Origin: Bradyrhizobium sp. CCBAU 53340
GTDB lineage: Bacteria; Pseudomonadota; Alphaproteobacteria; Rhizobiales; Xanthobacteraceae
Reading direction: 5' to 3'
DNA length: 64,000 bases
NCBI RefSeq assembly: GCF_015291645.1
Contig: NZ_CP030055.1
Span: forward strand, 4,960,001 to 5,024,000
In this document: positions 35,080 through 43,061 of the stretch, piece after piece
Numbering within the stretch: the stretch's first letter is position 1
Layout of the letters: every line of letters starts with the position of its first letter
The notes under the pieces: model-generated
Database searches by the model: none
Told to the model about the DNA's origin: nothing
Seen by the model: only the letters and a program-made list of their open reading frames with translations
Program-made: the position numbers and the translations under genes

Positions 35080-35110
35080 AGGCCAGAGCCTCCCCTCTCA
35101 TACTTGTCAT

Positions 35111-35122
35111 CATCGGCCGATG
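35111..35122. promoter_or_regulatory. Palindrome in the divergent promoter region of the ten-gene cluster
   Basis: CATCGGCCGATG is a perfect 12-base palindrome, 32 bases upstream of the leftward operon start and 190 bases upstream of the carrier-protein start. It is the only obvious symmetrical site in the 232-base divergent region. It may be an operator shared by both operons. Confidence 0.4.
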
Positions 35123-35311
35123 CGAAGATCTCCGCTCGAAACCGACAACTAGCTCACTTCTCCCTACCGCGTCGTTGGAGCAGAAGTGGGTATCGGGAAA
35201 CTTCCAGTCCCGGGCGAGGTACCTCCGAAGCAGAGCTATTGATCCAAGGACCAGGTGAGTATCCTCCCACCCAAAGTGATGACGCTTGGACCCGGCAGGA
35301 GACCGGCCGAA

Positions 35312-35590
35312 ATGTACGACTTTTCCGTCAACGTTCAGAACCGCGTTATATCGGTCGTCAGGAGTGTCCTCCAGCAGAACGAGATCGCGGCCGATGTCCA
35401 CCCAGAGTCGCGGCTCGTGGACATTGGATTGAGTTCGATGGGCATGGTCGAGTTGATGCTTAAGGTCGAAGCCGAGTTCGACCTTATCCTCCCTCAATTT
35501 GAGATCACGCCCGAAAACTTTCAATCGGTGAAGGCGATGGAGCAGATGATTCTCAATCAGCTCGGATCCGGCCGGAATGAAGTCAATTGA
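35312..35590 (+). CDS. Aminoacyl carrier protein (ACP-like)
   Basis: A 92-residue carrier protein started at the ATG at 35312 because AGGAG lies 10 bases upstream; an upstream in-frame start at 35255 would add 19 residues. The phosphopantetheine site is GLSSMGMVEL with S42 in the position of the usual DSL serine (here S-S-M). Four-helix ACP pattern: RVISVVRSVLQQN, ESRLVDIG, VELMLKVEAEFDLIL and ENFQSVKAMEQMILNQL. It is divergent from the amino acid:[carrier protein] ligase gene and is very likely its aminoacyl acceptor. It is the first gene of the rightward operon and overlaps the next gene by 14 bases. Confidence 0.88.
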   Translation: MYDFSVNVQNRVISVVRSVLQQNEIAADVHPESRLVDIGLSSMGMVELMLKVEAEFDLILPQFEITPENFQSVKAMEQMILNQLGSGRNEVN

Positions 35591-37448
35591 ACAGAGATTC
35601 GACTTCGACAACAAGGCGAGCCGCATCGGATGGATGCGTGCGCAGGCCGAGCCAACAACCAGAGACGACGCTCCGCCGCGCAGACGCTCTGCCGCCAAGA
35701 GCTGGCTGCAAGCTATCGCGCTAACGGCACAGCTGGAAAACCATCCGCACCGCTTGTTCGCCGACATCGTCGAGGACTGGGCACGGCGTCAGCCTGGTCG
35801 ACCTGCCCTTCTCTCGCGTGGTCAGTCCCTCACTTATCGGGAACTCTCCGACCGGATCAACCGGTATGCGCGTTGGGCACGGGACCTGGGCCCGCGCGCC
35901 GGCCTCACCGTCTGCCTGCTGATGCCGAACCGGCCGGACTACCTGGCCTGTTGGCTTGGTATCAGCAGCATTGGCGGGACGGTGGCGCTGATCAACACCA
36001 GGCTCGTCGGTCCGTCGCTCGCACACTGTATCGACGTCGCTCATGCCGATCACCTCATCCTCGCGGCGGAGTGCGAGGACGCGTTCGAAAGTGCGCGTCC
36101 CCATCTCCATGGCGCGCCGAAATGTTGGACTGTTGGCATCGACGATTCAGACCATGATCTGGATGCGGCGCTGGCTGCCTTCGAACCGCGACCAGTGTCC
36201 TCGACCGAACGGGGCGAAGTCACGATCGATCAGCGTGCGCTTCTCATCTACACCTCGGGCACCACAGGCCTTCCGAAGGCGGCTAACGTCAGCCATCGCC
36301 GCGTTCTCGCCTGGGCTGGCTGGTTTGCGGGACTGACCGACGCGTCCACCGACGATCGCCTCTATGATTGCCTACCGCTCCATCACTCCGTGGGCGGTGT
36401 CGCTGCCCCCTGCAGCACGCTCTGCGCCGGCGGCTCGGTCGCGATCGCCGAGAGGTTCTCCACTGCCAGGTTCTGGGACGACATCGAGCATTTCGATTGC
36501 ACTATGTTCCAGTATATTGGCGAGCTCTGCCGCTATTTGCTGAAGGCCTCAACGGTCGAACATGAGGCGCGACACCGGCTTCGATTGGCTGTTGGCAACG
36601 GATTACGCGGCGATATCTGGGAGACGTTCGCCAGTCGGTTCGCGATTCCGCAGATCATTGAATTCTATGCCGCAACCGAGGCCAATTTTTCACTGTTTAA
36701 CGTCGACGGCAAACCGGGCGCGGTCGGCCGGATCCCGCCCGTTCTGGCACATCGCTTTCCAGCCTCCATCATCAAGGTCGATGCCGAAAGCGGCAGCCCG
36801 GTTCGGAACATCGACGGGCTCTGCATCGCCTGCACCCCCGGTGAGACCGGCGAGGCCGTAGGGCGTATCGGCAGTGCCGGTCGTGGCGGCTGGTCTTTCG
36901 AGGGCTACACGGACCCATCCGAGACCGTCAGAAAGATCTTGCGCGATGTCTTCGCGGTTGGTGATGCCTGGTTCCGCACGGGCGATCTGATGATGCGCGA
37001 CGAGCAAGGTTATTTGCACTTCATCGACCGTATGGGCGATACTTTCCGCTGGAAGGGCGAGAATGTCGCGACCAGCGAAGTGGACGACGCAATCACGGCC
37101 TGCCCCGGCGTTCTCGACGCCGCGACCTATGGCGTTGCGGTGTCTGGGACCGATGGCCGCGCCGGCATGGCAGCCTTGGTGGTGAGCTCGGATTTTGATT
37201 TCCGTGTATTCCGGAACCACCTTTCGCGCAGGCTGCCGCCTTATGCAATTCCGGCCTTCGTCAGGCTATGCCCGTCGCTCGAGACGACTGAGACCTTCAG
37301 GAAGAAGAAGCAGCGACTGATCCGCGAGGCATTCAATCCCTCGGTGGTGAGCGATCCGCTGTTCCTGCGTGATCCGGCGAGCGGCGACTATCATTCGATC
37401 GGCCCGTCCGTTTACGCGCTCGTTAGTGAGGGCGCAATCAAGCTCTGA
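35577..37448 (+). CDS. FATP-type long-chain acyl-CoA synthetase (AMP-forming ligase)
   Basis: A 623-residue adenylate-forming enzyme. The P-loop YTSGTTGLPKAA is at 225-236, followed by the acceptor pocket region CLPLHHSVGGV, AATEANFSLF (adenine-binding, near 365-375) and WFRTGDLM and DRMGDTFRWKGENV, which is the FATP/very-long-chain-acyl-CoA-synthetase signature. It activates a fatty or branched carboxylic acid as acyl-adenylate and loads it on CoA or, more likely in this setting, on a carrier protein. The N-terminal about 50 residues are variable. It overlaps the upstream carrier protein gene by 14 bases and is followed 34 bases later by a second carrier protein. Confidence 0.88.
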   Translation: MKSIEQRFDFDNKASRIGWMRAQAEPTTRDDAPPRRRSAAKSWLQAIALTAQLENHPHRLFADIVEDWARRQPGRPALLSRGQSLTYRELSDRINRYARWARDLGPRAGLTVCLLMPNRPDYLACWLGISSIGGTVALINTRLVGPSLAHCIDVAHADHLILAAECEDAFESARPHLHGAPKCWTVGIDDSDHDLDAALAAFEPRPVSSTERGEVTIDQRALLIYTSGTTGLPKAANVSHRRVLAWAGWFAGLTDASTDDRLYDCLPLHHSVGGVAAPCSTLCAGGSVAIAERFSTARFWDDIEHFDCTMFQYIGELCRYLLKASTVEHEARHRLRLAVGNGLRGDIWETFASRFAIPQIIEFYAATEANFSLFNVDGKPGAVGRIPPVLAHRFPASIIKVDAESGSPVRNIDGLCIACTPGETGEAVGRIGSAGRGGWSFEGYTDPSETVRKILRDVFAVGDAWFRTGDLMMRDEQGYLHFIDRMGDTFRWKGENVATSEVDDAITACPGVLDAATYGVAVSGTDGRAGMAALVVSSDFDFRVFRNHLSRRLPPYAIPAFVRLCPSLETTETFRKKKQRLIREAFNPSVVSDPLFLRDPASGDYHSIGPSVYALVSEGAIKL

Positions 37449-37482
37449 CGTCGGCTCGGAAGCCGAAAATGAGGTGTGTACC

Positions 37483-37728
37483 ATGCTGGTCAAAACGAAG
37501 ATTTTCTCCATGATGAAGCAAATCGCCGAGGAGCAGAATTTAATGCTCCCGCCGCTTGAGGATGACCTGTCCCTGAACGAAACCGGGTTCGATTCACTGG
37601 CCTTCGCCATCCTGGTTGCCCGGCTGGAGGACGAGCTCAATGTCGACCCCTTTACTGCCGCGGAAGACGCAACCTTCCCCTCGACCCTCGGTGAGTTTGT
37701 CAGGGCCTACGAGAATGTCCCCGCCTGA
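37483..37728 (+). CDS. Second acyl carrier protein
   Basis: An 81-residue ACP. The phosphopantetheine-attachment motif is TGFDSLAFAILVARLEDE with S38, and the acidic helix II is typical of ACPs that receive acyl groups. It begins at 37483 (MLVKTKIFSMMKQ). It is distinct in sequence from the carrier protein at 35312, being of the common DSL type, and is sandwiched between the two AMP-ligases; its stop overlaps the start of the next gene by 14 bases. It probably carries the acyl chain loaded by one of these ligases. Confidence 0.88.
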   Translation: MLVKTKIFSMMKQIAEEQNLMLPPLEDDLSLNETGFDSLAFAILVARLEDELNVDPFTAAEDATFPSTLGEFVRAYENVPA

Positions 37729-39103
37729 CGCCATCGCGCTACACCAGTACCTCGGCGAAGGGCTGACGGATCGCACGATTTCCGATGCCCGGCAAAGCGT
37801 ATGTCTGACAGACATGATCGAGCGTAGCTGCCTGATCGGCGGGTCGTCCTGCGAGCTGTCGGGCCGCTCGGTGCTGCTTGCAACGTCCAGGCAGCTGCTA
37901 TCCGCGCTTGCCATGATCGAGCTCGACGGCGCCGCCCGCCGCATGCTCCTTTGCCCGCCGGACGTCGATTGGGAGCGCCTTCAGATCCTCATTGCGCAGG
38001 CTGCCATCGATGTCATCGTCACCGACCGGGCGCTATCCGGCGACCGCACGGGAAAATGCACAGTTGTCGGCATCGACCTGCCCAAACGAAAGGCCCCGCG
38101 GCGGAAAGCAGACCATGTTACCGAATGGTTGATGCTGACATCGGGGACCTCGGGCCTGCCGAAGATCGTCCGACATACGCTCGATGGCCTCGCCGGCGCG
38201 ATCGTCGCCGACGGGCCTGCGCGCTACCACGGCGCTACGTGGGCGACGTTCTACGACATCCGTCGCTACGGCGGCCTGCAAATCTTCTTGCGAGCCGTGA
38301 TCGGCGGCGGATCTATGGTGCTCTTAGAGCCCGGGGAAGCCGTCGCGGCGCATGTGGCGCGGCTGCGCGCGAGCGGCGTCACCCATATCTCCGGAACCCC
38401 CTCGCACTGGCGCAAGATCCTGATGAGCGGCGCGGCCGCCAACTTCTCTCCGCGCTATGTCCGCCTGTCCGGGGAAATCGCCGACCAAGCCGTACTCGAT
38501 GCCTTAACACAGGCATTTCCGCACGCGTCGATCGGTCATGCCTATGCCTCGACCGAAGCAGGAGTTGGTTTCAGCGTCGACGATGGACGCGAAGGGTTTC
38601 CCGCCCACCTGATGGGACCGAGTCAAGGCGGCGTGGAGATGAAAGTGGTCGAGGGCTCCCTGCGGATCCGTTCGCGACGTACCGCACGCGGCTATGTAGG
38701 GGCAGATGCGCCCGCTCTTGTTGACGCAGAAGGATTCGTCGATACCGGCGATATGGTCGAGTTGCGCGGCGAACGATACCACTTCGTCGGAAGACGAGGC
38801 GGCATTATCAACATCGGGGGGTTGAAGGTGCATCCGGAGGAGATTGAGGCGGTGATCAACCGGCATGCCTCCGTTCGGATGTCGCGTGCGCGATCACGGA
38901 AAAGCCCAATCACGGGAGCCATTGTGGTCGCCGATGTTATCCTCGCGGACGGCACCGATGGAAACCGTCACGAGGCGATCCGCGCCGAGATCCTTAGCCA
39001 GTGCAGGGATCGTCTGCTCACTTGGAAAGTGCCAGCCATGATCCGCTTCGTCGAGCGGCTCGACGTCACAGCGGCAGGGAAACTGGCGCGGACCGATGCG
39101 TAA
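37715..39103 (+). CDS. AMP-dependent synthetase/ligase (shortened N-terminus)
   Basis: A 462-residue adenylate-forming enzyme beginning at 37715 (MSPPDAIALHQYL). The P-loop reads LTSGTSGLPK at 141-150 (with S in place of T in the second position), followed by ISGTPSHWRKIL, AYASTEAGVGF and DTGDMVELRGERYHFVGRRGG. The catalytic lysine near the end is K456 (TAAGKLART). It is some 70-90 residues shorter at the N-terminus than a standard acyl-CoA ligase, lacking part of the first subdomain. It lies between the second carrier protein (overlap of 14 bases) and a reductase (overlap of 8 bases), so it probably works on that carrier protein. Confidence 0.88.
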   Translation: MSPPDAIALHQYLGEGLTDRTISDARQSVCLTDMIERSCLIGGSSCELSGRSVLLATSRQLLSALAMIELDGAARRMLLCPPDVDWERLQILIAQAAIDVIVTDRALSGDRTGKCTVVGIDLPKRKAPRRKADHVTEWLMLTSGTSGLPKIVRHTLDGLAGAIVADGPARYHGATWATFYDIRRYGGLQIFLRAVIGGGSMVLLEPGEAVAAHVARLRASGVTHISGTPSHWRKILMSGAAANFSPRYVRLSGEIADQAVLDALTQAFPHASIGHAYASTEAGVGFSVDDGREGFPAHLMGPSQGGVEMKVVEGSLRIRSRRTARGYVGADAPALVDAEGFVDTGDMVELRGERYHFVGRRGGIINIGGLKVHPEEIEAVINRHASVRMSRARSRKSPITGAIVVADVILADGTDGNRHEAIRAEILSQCRDRLLTWKVPAMIRFVERLDVTAAGKLARTDA

Positions 39104-39821
39104 CGTCCTTGTCACAGGTGGCAGCCGGGGAATCGGCCTTGCCATTGCGCGCAGGCTCGTCGCGTCCGGCGAGTACAACGTGATCGCGCTTGCGCGCCAC
39201 GAGAGCGGAGAACTTGCGGCTGCGGTCCGAGAGGCGCAACAGCGACTGCACTTCCGCGCCTGCGATCTTGCGGTGATCGATGAGATTCCCGCTCTGGCAA
39301 AGTCACTGCGCAACGAATTCGGCGCAGTTTATGGTCTCGTCAACAACGCCGGTATCGGCGCCGAGGGGCTGCTGGCAACCATGCACAACTCCGAAGTCGA
39401 GGCCGTGCTTCGCCTCAACATCTTGTCGCCAATCATCCTGACCAAATACGTGGTGCGCCACATGATGGTCGATGGCGCGGGACGGATCGTCAACATTTCC
39501 TCCATCGTCGCTTCGACCGGCTACAGCGGCCTTTCCGTGTATGCCGCGTCCAAGGCCGCGATTGCCGGCTTCACCCGTTCGCTCGCCCGAGAGGTTGGCC
39601 GGGTCGGCATCACCGTAAACGCGGTCGCGCCCGGCTTCATCGACACCGAATTGACCCGGTCTTTGGATGAGGAGAGCCGTGGGCGCATCACCCGCCGCAG
39701 CGCATTGCGCCGTCTGCCCGAAGCTGACAACGTCGCGTCCGTAGTCGAATACCTCCTTGGTGAGGGCGGCCGAAACATCACCGGCACCACGATGACCGTC
39801 GATGCCGGCAACACAGCCTGA
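39096..39821 (+). CDS. Short-chain dehydrogenase, FabG-like
   Basis: A 241-residue NAD(P)H-dependent reductase. Cofactor motif TGGSRGIGLAIA (7-18), NNAG (83-86), and the catalytic triad S136, Y149 and K153 (SVYAASKAAI) are all present; the C-terminus ends ITGTTMTVDAGNTA, as in beta-ketoacyl-ACP reductases. In this operon it presumably reduces a keto group on the carrier-bound intermediate. It overlaps the AMP-ligase gene by 8 bases and ends the rightward operon. Confidence 0.92.
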   Translation: MRNVLVTGGSRGIGLAIARRLVASGEYNVIALARHESGELAAAVREAQQRLHFRACDLAVIDEIPALAKSLRNEFGAVYGLVNNAGIGAEGLLATMHNSEVEAVLRLNILSPIILTKYVVRHMMVDGAGRIVNISSIVASTGYSGLSVYAASKAAIAGFTRSLAREVGRVGITVNAVAPGFIDTELTRSLDEESRGRITRRSALRRLPEADNVASVVEYLLGEGGRNITGTTMTVDAGNTA

Positions 39822-40193
39822 GGCGGTCCGAGCGGGATCTTATACACGACGGCAAAGCAATATTCGTCGCCGATCGCGCTTCGAGTATCCCGTTATCGGG
39901 ATATCTTCGCGCACTTCCGTCTCAAGCCGGGAGCTGCGATCCTGCTGGTGACCGAGAAAAGAGAACGGCCCTGATCGCTGGGGGGCAGGGCAGGAAGGAT
40001 CAGGGCCGCTGCTCTGGATATGCCGATGCGGCGGTGGCACACCCCTGCGATGAAACCGGAGCCGTTCGCAATGGCCGCGACTAACTACCTGACAGCGGGC
40101 AACGCGATCGACCCAGACCCGCAGGTGTCGAATAGAACACGGTCCACCCGATAAGAGAGCTGCGATTCCGGATCAGCGGCCTGGTCCAACGGG
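39822..40193. other. Gap with two inverted repeats after the SDR gene
   Basis: No gene recognised. At 39886-39903 lies TATCCCG-TTAT-CGGGATA, a perfect 7-base inverted repeat. At 39967-39976 and 40 bases further at 39998-40007 lie GGCCCTGATC and GATCAGGGCC, a perfect 10-base inverted repeat with a 21-base loop. One or both may end transcription of the operon from the left and of the regulator gene from the right, since the genes converge. Confidence 0.45.
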
Positions 40194-40883
40194 CTACCCA
40201 CAATTCTTCTCGGGCATCTTGTCGTTATCCATGGTGGCACGTCCATATTGCGCGATCGCGATGGCCGCGAGCACCGTCCGATTGCTGACTGCAAGCTTCT
40301 GAAAAATCTTGTGAAGATGCTGCTTGATCGTGCCGTCGGCAATGTTCAACCGCCGCCCGATCTCCTTATTCGACAGTCCTTTTGAGACCAGACGCATGAT
40401 TTGGCGCTCGCGGTCCGTGAGCGTTGCGAGCATGTGTTCAGCATCCCCCCTCTCCTCCTGCGACCCGATAGGATCGGATGACGTCGTCGGCGACAAGCTG
40501 TCGCCCTCAGCTATCCGCCGCAAGAATTGGAGCAGGACCTCGGGCTCCGTGTCTTTCAGGACGATGCTGCAGGTTGCGGGTGCGGCTTCCAGTACGCGCG
40601 CGCAATCCTCACTCGAGCCGAAAAAGACCACATGTGTCGAATGACTTTCTGACAAACGATTTTGTGATATGTGGGTCGAACTCAGCAATAGCTCCGCGCA
40701 CCCAGGCATCGCAGGATCCACGATCGCGATGTCGGGAGCAAAGTTCTTTATCGCTTCGATGCAGCTTGCAGTGTTCTCACAAGATGCAACGATTCTAAAA
40801 TCGGGCAAGGCGCCGAGCACGATGCTCAGGCCCTCTAAGACAATTGGATGCCGGTGTGCAATGACTACATTGATACGTCGCAT
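40194..40883 (-). CDS. NarL/LuxR-type regulator with altered receiver
   Basis: A regulator of 229 residues from the Met at 40883 (MRRINVVIAHRHP); an earlier Met at 40910 adds 9 residues. The receiver keeps the phosphoacceptor-like D (IAIVDPAMPG) but the acidic pair usually found at strand 1 is replaced by HRH (VIAHRHPIVLEGL). The C-terminal LuxR DNA-binding domain (about 155-215) is intact: LTDRERQIMRLVSKGLSNKE followed by IGRRLNIADGTIKQHLHKI. No sensor kinase is nearby. It probably controls either the carrier-protein cluster to its left or the surface-polysaccharide genes to its right. Confidence 0.85.
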   Translation of the reverse strand: MRRINVVIAHRHPIVLEGLSIVLGALPDFRIVASCENTASCIEAIKNFAPDIAIVDPAMPGCAELLLSSTHISQNRLSESHSTHVVFFGSSEDCARVLEAAPATCSIVLKDTEPEVLLQFLRRIAEGDSLSPTTSSDPIGSQEERGDAEHMLATLTDRERQIMRLVSKGLSNKEIGRRLNIADGTIKQHLHKIFQKLAVSNRTVLAAIAIAQYGRATMDNDKMPEKNCG

Positions 40884-40998
40884 CGGGCGATCCTCCGTCG
40901 AGGTCCCCAACTAACGCGCTGAGCATACTCTATTTCCAAGATTTCCAAGCCATCGGCGTATCAGTCGAACTTCTTCCTGACATGATATCCTTGCTGCA

Positions 40999-41286
40999 TT
41001 GCAGCATTTGGACGCGACCAGCTATCTGCCCGTAATTTGCGCTGAACTGCTCGGGAGAGTTCGTCACCAATCTGCAACGGTCCAGCTCGCAACGACGAAC
41101 GGACACACGACGTCAGATAGCGGCGCGCCAACAGCTGATCGTCTGCGTGTATTGGACTTCCTCCGCTCGTATAACGAACGACATATAGGCGATCGAAAAT
41201 TCAAGATTAACACTCTAAATAGTTTCAACAATATAGGAGCAGTGGATTTACAGATGACGTTTCGGGAAGACTCCCAGTCGGAGTAA
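40999..41286 (+). CDS. Hypothetical 95-residue protein, doubtful
   Basis: Begins MQHLDATSYLPVICAELLGRV, ends QMTFREDSQSE. Composition is plausible but no family is recognised, and no clear ribosome site precedes it. It lies in the AT-richer divergent region (40884-41417) between two LuxR-type regulator genes and may be a chance frame. Low confidence. Confidence 0.25.
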   Translation: MQHLDATSYLPVICAELLGRVRHQSATVQLATTNGHTTSDSGAPTADRLRVLDFLRSYNERHIGDRKFKINTLNSFNNIGAVDLQMTFREDSQSE

Positions 41287-41417
41287 CCAACCTGGACGTC
41301 GGCAGTCCGAGTGAACACGACGGCCGCCAATGGCTGGTTGTCTCTCGCGAGACTCAATTTGGTTGCGTTATTTTGTTGCGTTTCTGTGGTGTGTCATTGC
41401 GTCGGCTGGAGGACCCA

Positions 41418-42299
41418 ATGAGGAGGTATCAATCTTACGAAGTGGCTCTTATCGGAAAGAGCGTTTTAATTCGAGAAGGCATTGCCAGAATACTGCATGA
41501 AGCGAATTTTCGCATGCCGATATCGGTCTCGTCCCCTGAGGAATTGCCAAGCTCGCTTCAAGCTCAGCAACTGATGTTTCTCATCGTCCACACCGGCGAT
41601 GATTTCGATGTTGCGGTATCGGAAATCGGATATGTGAAAGATCGATATCCCAACGCGCCCGTTGCGATCGTGTCGAACAATTATCGGCCGGTCGAGCTCG
41701 CCTCCGCATTTCGTGCGGGCGCCAGCGGTTACTTCGTCAACGTCAATTCGTGCGACGCCTTCGTCAAATCGGTTGAACTGGTGACGATGGGCGAGACGGT
41801 CTTCCCACCTGCATTCCTGTCGTTCGCTCTCGACGGCAATCGCGAGCGCGAAACGACGGAGCGCAGCCAACATGAACATGCGCCCATTACGGCTCAAGAG
41901 AATGCGGTCTCACCCCAACTTTCTCCGCGCGAGAACGCAATCCTAGCCTGCCTCATCGAAGGTGATTCCAACAAGAGCATTGCCCGAAAGATCGATATCG
42001 CCGAGGCGACCGTGAAAGTCCACGTCAAGGCGATTCTGCGAAAGATACGGGTTCAAAACCGAACGCAGGCAGCGATCTGGGGGATGAACCATGGGTCGCA
42101 GCTACGAGCTGCAAACGACCACGCGCCGGCGGCCGGTGAAGCCGGCGCTGCCGTCGTGACCCCCGGGGCGATTCCCGAACCGAAGCATCTCGACGAGACC
42201 GCTCACTTGGTCCGCCAGTCTAGTCACGTGGCGGTACCCCCGGTCGACGGTCTACTCCGCAAGGGAGTGGATCGCGCGGCGGCACGGCTCTACAAGTAG
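41418..42299 (+). CDS. NarL/LuxR-type regulator with degenerate receiver
   Basis: A regulator of 293 residues from the Met at 41418 (MRRYQSYEVALIGKSVLIREG). The receiver-like domain (1-125) lacks the phosphoacceptor Asp: the third strand reads MFLIVHTGDDFD. The usual Lys of strand 5 is replaced (GYFVNVNS). The LuxR domain (about 165-230) is intact: LSPRENAILACLIEGDSN then KSIARKIDIAEATVKVHVKAI. A C-terminal extension of about 60 residues follows, Ala/Pro-rich. Such pseudo-receiver regulators next to exopolysaccharide genes are common in Bradyrhizobium. Output would be set by a ligand, partner or protein level rather than phosphorylation. Confidence 0.85.
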   Translation: MRRYQSYEVALIGKSVLIREGIARILHEANFRMPISVSSPEELPSSLQAQQLMFLIVHTGDDFDVAVSEIGYVKDRYPNAPVAIVSNNYRPVELASAFRAGASGYFVNVNSCDAFVKSVELVTMGETVFPPAFLSFALDGNRERETTERSQHEHAPITAQENAVSPQLSPRENAILACLIEGDSNKSIARKIDIAEATVKVHVKAILRKIRVQNRTQAAIWGMNHGSQLRAANDHAPAAGEAGAAVVTPGAIPEPKHLDETAHLVRQSSHVAVPPVDGLLRKGVDRAAARLYK

Positions 42300-43061
42300 G
42301 CGCAGGACCCGGGAACAACTGCCGTCGCGCCAACGAGCCGATCGCGGAGCGGTGCTGCGACAGTTTCGCCGACCTCCCTGACGTCCGGGCGGCTGGCAGG
42401 AGGTTACCCCGCTGCTCTTGTGTACACAGCACGCAAGACAGCGCGGCAGTCTCCTCGGTTATCTGAGACGCGGAGTGCGCGGGCATGCGGGAGCTGGCCC
42501 TTTGTCGCCCCCGCAGCGATTCCTGCTTGTACCTCGCCGGCGAGAGAAGATAGCTGATGATCCTGCGCGTGCCGGTCTTGATCTCGACCGTCACTGCCAT
42601 GCCAACGCCGAGCTTGACGAGCTTGTTCTCCATCTGCAGTGCTCGCGCTCCTGTTCAGGGATTCTTGCAGCTAATTCAGACCGCGCCGCTTTCGCTCGTA
42701 GATTCCGCTGGGAAGCTTTCTGGCTTGCTTTCGCCGCCAGCGCGGCCGATTTGCAGGTCGAACCTTCGGCAGTGCCGTCGCTCCATCGTAGTTACCTAAT
42801 TATCGTCATTTCCTATCCACTGAGCGGTAAGGTACTGATACCCGGAGATGAGCGACTAGGTAGTAGAGTGCCATGGATCATGCGTTCTTCACCAAATTGC
42901 CGGCCTCTACACGTGCGACTTTGTCTGCTGCATCTTCCGCCAACCGACGATCGCATTAGCGACAGATTTAGCTTGGTCATCGTCGCGAAGCCTCAACTAT
43001 CAGCACTGGTGCGAAAATCGTGCAGACCAATAGAACGGATAATTGGGTAAATCGGGACAAT
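42300..43061. other. Gap holding an HlyD-like remnant
   Basis: No intact gene. Apart from the HlyD remnant at 42508-42645, the remaining sequence gives no protein family I recognise on either strand. The part near 42640-43060 has lost frame integrity and may be further decayed secretion-system DNA. Confidence 0.5.
42508..42645 (-). pseudogene. Remnant of HlyD-type adaptor C-terminus
   Basis: Read leftward: KLVKLGVGMAVTVEIKTGTR, continuing RIISYLLSPARYKQESLRG. This matches the end of the intact HlyD gene (KFVKLGPGMAVTVEIKTGTR...ESLRER) at 47196-48620 over about 40 codons, including the nucleotide sequence around cgattcctgcttgtacct. No start or other domain is attached. It is a decayed copy of that gene's 3' end, 4.7 kb away. 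Confidence 0.8.
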
